A stretch of DNA of 64,000 nt. Origin: Proteobacteria bacterium ST_bin14 (GTDB lineage Bacteria; Pseudomonadota; Alphaproteobacteria; Sphingomonadales; Sphingomonadaceae). How positions within the stretch are numbered: position 1 is the first letter of the stretch; each line of letters opens with the position of its first letter. Positions 59,345 to 64,000 of this stretch are shown here, one piece after another. Both the position numbers and the translations under genes were made by a program. The stretch lies in contig MSXR01000006.1 of the NCBI GenBank assembly GCA_002083655.1, positions 177,483-241,482 of the forward strand, written 5' to 3'. The notes below the pieces were generated by a model that was not told where the DNA came from, searched no databases, and saw only the letters and a program-made list of their open reading frames with translations.

Positions 59345-60856
59345 ATGATCCGACTGGCTTGGGGAGATGCATGTGCCATGGATGACGCCGTTGATGTGAA
59401 GGACGTCGTTCGCCGCGTCGCGCGAAGTTGCAGCACGCTGGTCGTCGAATGCGCCGATGTTGGCGGGCATGTTGCGGCCATTGCCCAGCGCAAAAACCAA
59501 CGGATTGGCGAGCTTTCCCGCATCGATCAGGTAACCGCGACCCTTGCGCGTGACCAGGAAAGTGTTGCCGCCGCAATCGAACAGGCCCGGCATTTGTCGC
59601 ATGAAGTGAAGGAAAAACTCACCCATGGCCGATCGGCAATTCTCAATTCTGTGTCCGGTTTCACCGACCTGACCGATCTGGTGTTGCGGCTGAGCGATCG
59701 AGTGGACCGCATGGTTGATGCCCTGGCCCATGTGCAGGATGTTTCGCACCTGATTGGCGGCATCGCGCAACAAACCAACATGCTCGCGTTGAATGCCGCA
59801 ATTGAGGCCGCGCGCGCCGGCGAATCCGGCAGCGCCTTTGCCGTCGTCGCCACAGAGGTGAAGAAACTCGCTCAGCACACCCGTGAGGCGACGCAGCGGA
59901 TCAACGGCACCGTCGCGGCACTTTCGGACGAGGCAACCGCCTTTGGCAAGGAAATTGCCGGTGGTGTGGAGCAAAGCAGGAAGGCAACCGCCAAGTTCGA
60001 GGCGATCGAACGCACCGTGATCGATATCGGGTCGATCGTTTCGCTGGTTGACCACCAGTCGGATGGCATTGCCCGCAGCGCCGTTCAAATGGAACACAGC
60101 ATCGCCGCCGTTCAGCAGGAAATGGCAGCGGCTGCGGAATCGACGCGCGTCACCGGCCGCAGTTTAAACGACATCCATGGCCGCATCGAAAAACTGGAAG
60201 TCGCCGCCAATGTGATGCTTGATCAGCTTGCCGGCAGCGGTGTTCGCACCGACGACAGCGACAAGATTGAAACCGCCATGCGTGTCGCCGCTGAAATTAC
60301 GGCCCTGATTGAAGCTGCGCTGCGCCGGGGAAAAGTCTCCGAAGCCGACGTGTTCGATTTCAACTATCGGCCCATTATCGGCACCAACCCACAGCAGTTT
60401 GACACGCGGTTCAACGATTTTGCCGATCAGCATATCCGACCCATCCTCGACCGGATGAAGCGTGAGGGGCAGCAGGCGATTGGTTCTGTCATCACCGATA
60501 TCAACGGCTATTTGCCAACCCACCTGACGTTGCGGTCGCAACCGCAGGGAAATGACCCTGCATGGAATAGCACCTGGTGTCGCAACCGCCGCAACCTGAT
60601 GGATGATTGCACCCGGCGCGCCGTGGCGAATGAATCGGCGTTTATGCTCAATTGCTACCGCATGACGCTGGGCGATGGCGGGTTTTTGCCGGTGAAGAGC
60701 GTGTTTGTGCCGCTGCGCTTCAACGGCAGGCGTTGGGGCAATTATGAATATGCGTATGTCGACGCGATGTCAGCGACGGCAGAGCTTTTGTCTCCGGCAG
60801 ATCTTGACGCCACCATTGCAAAGTTTCGCGCGATGGAACTGCGCGACGCGGCCTAG
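59345..60856 (+). CDS. Soluble methyl-accepting chemotaxis protein with a C-terminal sensor domain
   Basis: 503 residues (or 492 from ATG 59378), with no transmembrane helix. The coiled-coil signalling domain has the hairpin tip GIAQQTNMLALNAAIEAARA followed by GSAFAVVATEVKKLA, about residues 139-175. The C-terminal ~190 residues (FNYRPIIGTNPQQFDTRF, then DINGYLPTHLTLRSQP and RRWGNYEYAYVD) match the Cache/PAS-like sensor pattern often found at the C-terminus of cytoplasmic receptors. No other che genes are in the window, so it must work with a remote array. Confidence 0.88.
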   Translation: MIRLAWGDACAMDDAVDVKDVVRRVARSCSTLVVECADVGGHVAAIAQRKNQRIGELSRIDQVTATLARDQESVAAAIEQARHLSHEVKEKLTHGRSAILNSVSGFTDLTDLVLRLSDRVDRMVDALAHVQDVSHLIGGIAQQTNMLALNAAIEAARAGESGSAFAVVATEVKKLAQHTREATQRINGTVAALSDEATAFGKEIAGGVEQSRKATAKFEAIERTVIDIGSIVSLVDHQSDGIARSAVQMEHSIAAVQQEMAAAAESTRVTGRSLNDIHGRIEKLEVAANVMLDQLAGSGVRTDDSDKIETAMRVAAEITALIEAALRRGKVSEADVFDFNYRPIIGTNPQQFDTRFNDFADQHIRPILDRMKREGQQAIGSVITDINGYLPTHLTLRSQPQGNDPAWNSTWCRNRRNLMDDCTRRAVANESAFMLNCYRMTLGDGGFLPVKSVFVPLRFNGRRWGNYEYAYVDAMSATAELLSPADLDATIAKFRAMELRDAA

Positions 60857-61383
60857 CGCGCGTAGACGTCGATCAGCGCAGCGACATAATCCGGGTTGCG
60901 GTTGGTCAACTCCGGCGCCTCGCGCCCGCCATAGATGAAGCCATTAACCGGATAGCTGGTCGATCCCAGTCCCGCGGAACCGCGATACCAAACCTTCACC
61001 GCGCTCCAATCGCCCTGATAGGACACATCGGTCAACGTCACATCCTGTTCAACATGCCCGCGAACGCCATCAATCCGCGACCAGTTGGCGTGCGTGACCA
61101 TCACCACGCGCTCGTCAATCACCCGGCTGATCACGGCAACATGGCCCAGTGGCAGGCGCGCCGATTGCGCAAAAACGATGACCGCCCCTTCGCGTGGCAC
61201 ATAACCCCGGCGGTATTTTCCCGCTGCCTTATCCCACCATGTCCAGGCATCGCCGTAAATCTGAATGCCCGATGCAGCGCGCGCAAACGGCACGCATTCA
61301 CCCACATAATCGAGCAGCGATGCCGGGGCAGGGGCAGCGACCAGCGCTGCACAAAGGGACAACAGGGGGACAATCGCACGCAT
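60853..61383 (-). CDS. Secreted CHAP domain amidase/peptidase
   Basis: 176 residues from ATG 61383 with a signal peptide (MRAIVPLLSLCAALVAAPAP). The CHAP cysteine is C30 in YVGECVPFARAASGI and the histidine is H81 in LPLGHVAVISRV, with the polar third residue in VTHANW. CHAP enzymes cut peptidoglycan peptides. It is convergent with the chemoreceptor gene, overlapping by 4 bases. This short secreted CHAP type is common in sphingomonads. Confidence 0.85.
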   Translation of the reverse strand: MRAIVPLLSLCAALVAAPAPASLLDYVGECVPFARAASGIQIYGDAWTWWDKAAGKYRRGYVPREGAVIVFAQSARLPLGHVAVISRVIDERVVMVTHANWSRIDGVRGHVEQDVTLTDVSYQGDWSAVKVWYRGSAGLGSTSYPVNGFIYGGREAPELTNRNPDYVAALIDVYAR

Positions 61384-61491
61384 GCCCATTCTTTGCACGA
61401 TCAAGCGTGGAAGAAGCGTTGGCCAACATGGTAAACAGGCTGTTCCGGTGGCCCCTGACCGGGCACCCGTACCGCTCGCTTTCGCTAAAAT

Positions 61492-62829
61492 TCAGATGCG
61501 GTTCGCCTTTGCGCGCGCCCCGAGGTGACAGGCGCTGGGTTTTGGCGTGCGCTTGAAGGTGGTGCGGTCAACCGACACCAGCCCGAACTGCTGCCTATAC
61601 CCATAAACCCATTCGAAATTATCGAGCAGCGACCAGTGGATGTACCCACGCACGTCGATCCCCTCGTCCATGCACGCGCGCACTGATGCCAGCGCTCGAT
61701 CAGTATAGGCGATACGGCGCGTATCATCATCGGTGCCGATCCCGTTTTCGGTGACATAGATTGGCTTGCCGGTTTTGCGCGCGGCATAGCGGATCGTGCC
61801 GCCTAGCCCTTCGGGATAAAACTCATACCCCGCCGCCGTCTTCTCAGCCTCTTTGGCGGGTGGCATCACGCCGCTCGCATCCACCAGAATGCGGGTATAG
61901 GTTTGCACGCCGACAAAATCAGCCTTGGCGGCCTGGGCTATCCAGGGGCCATAGATCAGGTCTTCGAATTCGGTTGCCTTGTTGCCAGGCCCCACACCCT
62001 GCACGTCCTGCATGCTGATCGTCACACCGACCGGGAAATCACCGGGGCCCGATTTGATCGCGTCAAACGCCAGTTCATGCGCGCGAACCTGATTGGCTTC
62101 GCTCTTCGCCAGATCAGCAAACAGCACAGAGGCGAACCGGTCTGATCCGCTGGCCTTGGCGCACGCCGCCAGCATTGCCTTGACGAGTGGTTCGATGGCT
62201 TTCACTTCAGGCCGCGCCTGGATGAGGCGCGCGATATTGGCTTCGTTGAAGGTGGACGCGGCTGCCATTAACGGCCCCAGTTTCGCCGTCGCCCGTTCGG
62301 CAAAGCGCGCGAAAATCTGGGGGCTATCGGGATGTTCAAAACCGCCCTTGGCCGCAAACCAGCGCGGGACGGTCCAGTGGCTATAGGTAACCACCGGGGC
62401 CAGGCCATGTTTGTGGCATTCCTCCAGCACGCGCAGATAATGGTCGAGTTCCGCCTCACTGAACTTGCCGGGTTCGGGCTCTATCCGTGCCCATTCAATG
62501 CCAAAACGGTGCGCATTAAAGCCCAATTTTGCCGCCAGCGTGATATCTTCAGCATAACGATGATAGCTGTCGCATGCATCAAGCGATGCTTCCTGAAACA
62601 GTGTGGGCTTGACGTTTTCGGCCAGCCAGAAGTCTGAATTCGTGTTGTTGCCCTCAATCTGGTGCGCCGCCGTCGCGGTGCCCCACAGGAACCCCTTGGG
62701 CAGTGGCTTGGTTGGCTTTGCAGCGCCCAAAGCTGGTGCGGGCGAGAGCACCGCTGCCGCCAGCCCAACACTGCCCGCCATCAACGCGCGGCGCGATAGG
62801 CTGGCATCTTCATGCATCGGCTTGGTCAT
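61492..62829 (-). CDS. GH1 beta-glucosidase with a Tat signal
   Basis: 445 residues from ATG 62829 (GGGAGA upstream). The N-terminus DASLSRRALMAGSVGLAAAV carries the twin-arginine motif S-R-R-A-L. The GH1 fold follows: FLWGTATAAHQIEGNN, the acid/base Glu in STFNEANIAR, the nucleophile Glu in YVTENGIG and the HWSLLDNFEW end. The acid/base motif is N-E-A where GH1 enzymes nearly always have N-E-P. Export and folding through Tat would place the hydrolase in the periplasm. The glycone is probably beta-glucose or beta-galactose. Confidence 0.88.
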   Translation of the reverse strand: MTKPMHEDASLSRRALMAGSVGLAAAVLSPAPALGAAKPTKPLPKGFLWGTATAAHQIEGNNTNSDFWLAENVKPTLFQEASLDACDSYHRYAEDITLAAKLGFNAHRFGIEWARIEPEPGKFSEAELDHYLRVLEECHKHGLAPVVTYSHWTVPRWFAAKGGFEHPDSPQIFARFAERATAKLGPLMAAASTFNEANIARLIQARPEVKAIEPLVKAMLAACAKASGSDRFASVLFADLAKSEANQVRAHELAFDAIKSGPGDFPVGVTISMQDVQGVGPGNKATEFEDLIYGPWIAQAAKADFVGVQTYTRILVDASGVMPPAKEAEKTAAGYEFYPEGLGGTIRYAARKTGKPIYVTENGIGTDDDTRRIAYTDRALASVRACMDEGIDVRGYIHWSLLDNFEWVYGYRQQFGLVSVDRTTFKRTPKPSACHLGARAKANRI

Positions 62830-62870
62830 CTGTGCTCTCCCGCTTTTTTCAGCTTTGGGGCCAGGATAGC

Positions 62871-63740
62871 CTATCGGGCGGCGGGGGAGAAGCGGTGCTT
62901 GGGGTGGTGGAGCAGCGACACCAGCACGAACGAGATGATCATCAGCAAATACCACGCACCCAGCTTTTCAGGCGATACCAGCTGCCAGCCATCGCGCTGG
63001 CCTGGATAGAGCCAGGCACGCGAGAAGGTGCCGATATTCTCGGCACCCCAGATGAACAGCGCAACCAGAAGCCAGCCAAGCAAAAGCGGCATGGCGCGGG
63101 GAGTGCGAAACGGCGTGAACCACACCGGCGTCCGCCAAAAAAGTATCGCCGTCGCGGCAAACAGCAACAGCCGGATATCGGGAAGCCAGTGGTGGGTGAA
63201 GAAATTCGCATAAATCGCCACGGCCAGCGCAATCGTGGTCCAGCGCGGGGGATAGTGATGAAACCGGAAATCGAAAATCCGCCAGACACGCGCGATGTAG
63301 CTGCCGACAGCGGCATACATGAAGCCGGAGAAGAGCGGCACACCACCGATCCGGAGCAGGCTGGGCTCGGGATAGAGCCATGATCCGTGTGCCGTTTTAA
63401 ATATTTCCATTACCGTGCCGACGAAATGGAAGGCCAGAATGACCTTGGCTTCGCGAAGCGGCTCCAGTCGGAAGGCGATCATCCCGAGCTGGATCGCCAC
63501 GGCACCGATCGTCAGAAAATCATAGCGGGCGAGCGGCGCGTCGGCGGGATAAAACAGATAGGTCGAGATCAGCATCGCCAGCATCAGCCCGCCAAACAGG
63601 CATGCCCAGCCTTGCTTGAAACCGAACAGCAAAAATTCATACGTCCAGGCAGGCCAGCCAGGCGAGGGCGTGCACGCTTCCAGCCGGACGCGAACGCGCG
63701 CAAAACGCGTTGCGCCGCTAGGGGCGATCGGGTCAGCCAA
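62871..63740 (-). CDS. DUF817 family membrane protein
   Basis: 289 residues with about eight hydrophobic segments. DUF817 signatures are visible: YEFLLFGFKQGWACLFGGLM, FHFVGTVMEIFKTAHGSW, PLFSGFMYAAVGSYIARVWR and ENIGTFSRAWLYPGQ. The family may be enzymatic given the conserved His and Glu residues, but nothing is known. It starts 8 bases inside the end of the preceding GFA-like gene. Confidence 0.85.
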   Translation of the reverse strand: MADPIAPSGATRFARVRVRLEACTPSPGWPAWTYEFLLFGFKQGWACLFGGLMLAMLISTYLFYPADAPLARYDFLTIGAVAIQLGMIAFRLEPLREAKVILAFHFVGTVMEIFKTAHGSWLYPEPSLLRIGGVPLFSGFMYAAVGSYIARVWRIFDFRFHHYPPRWTTIALAVAIYANFFTHHWLPDIRLLLFAATAILFWRTPVWFTPFRTPRAMPLLLGWLLVALFIWGAENIGTFSRAWLYPGQRDGWQLVSPEKLGAWYLLMIISFVLVSLLHHPKHRFSPAAR

Positions 63741-64000
63741 TCGGCGGGGGCTGGCGCTCGACCTGGTTCAAGTCAGGGTCGAAACAGGCCCAACTGGGCG
63801 CCGAGGCCGTCCAGATCAACTCGGTAGGGCGCACGCTGGCCGGATCGTCGAGAGCGCCGACGCGGATAGCAATGATGTCTTGATAATCGGTCATCCCGGT
63901 GAACATTGGCGTGCCGCATGCCGGGCAAAAGCCGCGCCGCATCGCGTTGCCGCTATCCGCGACGCTTTCATACCATTGCAGATTGCCGGTCACCGCAAGG
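63733..64000 (-). CDS. GFA family (glutathione-dependent formaldehyde-activating-like) protein, partial
   Basis: The frame is open to the right edge, so the N-terminal half is missing. The visible part has ADSGNAMRRGFCPACGTPMF, the C-x2-C zinc site of the GFA/CENP-V fold, preceded by WYES. The other zinc cysteines must lie outside the window. The end QVERQPPPIG and the length after the zinc site fit the family. Confidence 0.8.
   Translation of the reverse strand, partial: LAVTGNLQWYESVADSGNAMRRGFCPACGTPMFTGMTDYQDIIAIRVGALDDPASVRPTELIWTASAPSWACFDPDLNQVERQPPPIG

Noticed and set aside
1..64000. CRISPR arrays, tRNA or rRNA genes, insertion sequences, integrases, phage genes
   Set aside because: No regularly spaced direct repeats, no cloverleaf with a T-loop GTTCGA-type motif in the gaps, and no transposase or recombinase protein was seen; the repeats present are single palindromes.

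Overview
The window is high-G+C DNA from an alphaproteobacterium, most likely a sphingomonad (order Sphingomonadales). This rests on the character of the complex I proteins, the gene order gltA-gltX-comEC-lexA-moeA-(ndh)-moaC-trpCDG and trpE-ppiD, a GTTC-N7-GTTC type LexA box, a DUF1467 protein after RNase J, a ceramidase gene, and many dispersed palindromic repeats of the kind common in sphingomonad genomes. No rRNA, tRNA, CRISPR array, transposase or integrase was seen. No gene-free stretch exceeds 300 bases.

Region 1 (1-956): the 3' end of an SMP-30-like propeller protein and a GNAT acetyltransferase. Region 2 (1057-20103): the complete 14-subunit nuoA-N operon for respiratory complex I, all on the + strand. 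It is unusual because about ten non-nuo reading frames sit between the subunit genes: a secreted A+T-rich protein, a small membrane protein, a cupin, two related coiled-coil proteins, an FkbM methyltransferase, a 52-residue membrane protein, a secreted repeat protein and an aspartic-protease-like protein. Nearly all are stitched in by 1-8 nt stop/start overlaps. In two places the 3' end of the nuo gene just upstream (nuoD, nuoF) appears a second time downstream of the inserted gene. The few real gaps in the operon hold palindromic repeats, one of which supplies the nuoC Shine-Dalgarno sequence.

Region 3 (20064-23760): birA, coaX, rnj (RNase J) and a DUF1467 membrane protein. Region 4 (23851-31668): a DUF218 protein and a large TipN-like membrane coiled-coil protein on the - strand. 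Divergent from them are an Hpt-like protein, a nucleotidyltransferase-like membrane protein, a DUF2336 protein and a PAS histidine-kinase-like protein. Both the Hpt and the kinase lack the phospho-accepting histidine.

Region 5 (31716-45298): gltA, gltX, divergent comEC, then lexA, moeA, ndh (NDH-2), moaC, trpC, trpD and trpG. A small secreted-protein gene and a long palindrome on the other strand separate these from trpE. Region 6 (45307-53517): ppiD, divergent tpiA, a 48-residue DUF5670 protein, an M17 aminopeptidase, a serine hydrolase, a ceramidase with all catalytic residues, and an Nramp-related transporter with an altered metal site. Region 7 (53577-64000): rimO, DUF1761, a DOMON-like protein with a NamZ-type DUF1343 protein, DUF2141, a CoxE-type VWA protein, a soluble chemoreceptor, a CHAP protein, a Tat-exported GH1 beta-glucosidase, DUF817 and a partial GFA-family protein.

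The window thus joins core energy metabolism (complex I, NDH-2, citrate synthase, TIM), cofactor synthesis (biotin ligase, CoA, molybdopterin), tryptophan synthesis and SOS control with a scatter of accessory genes. The part most worth a second look is the nuo operon as a site where co-directional cargo genes have accumulated with duplicated host-gene ends.
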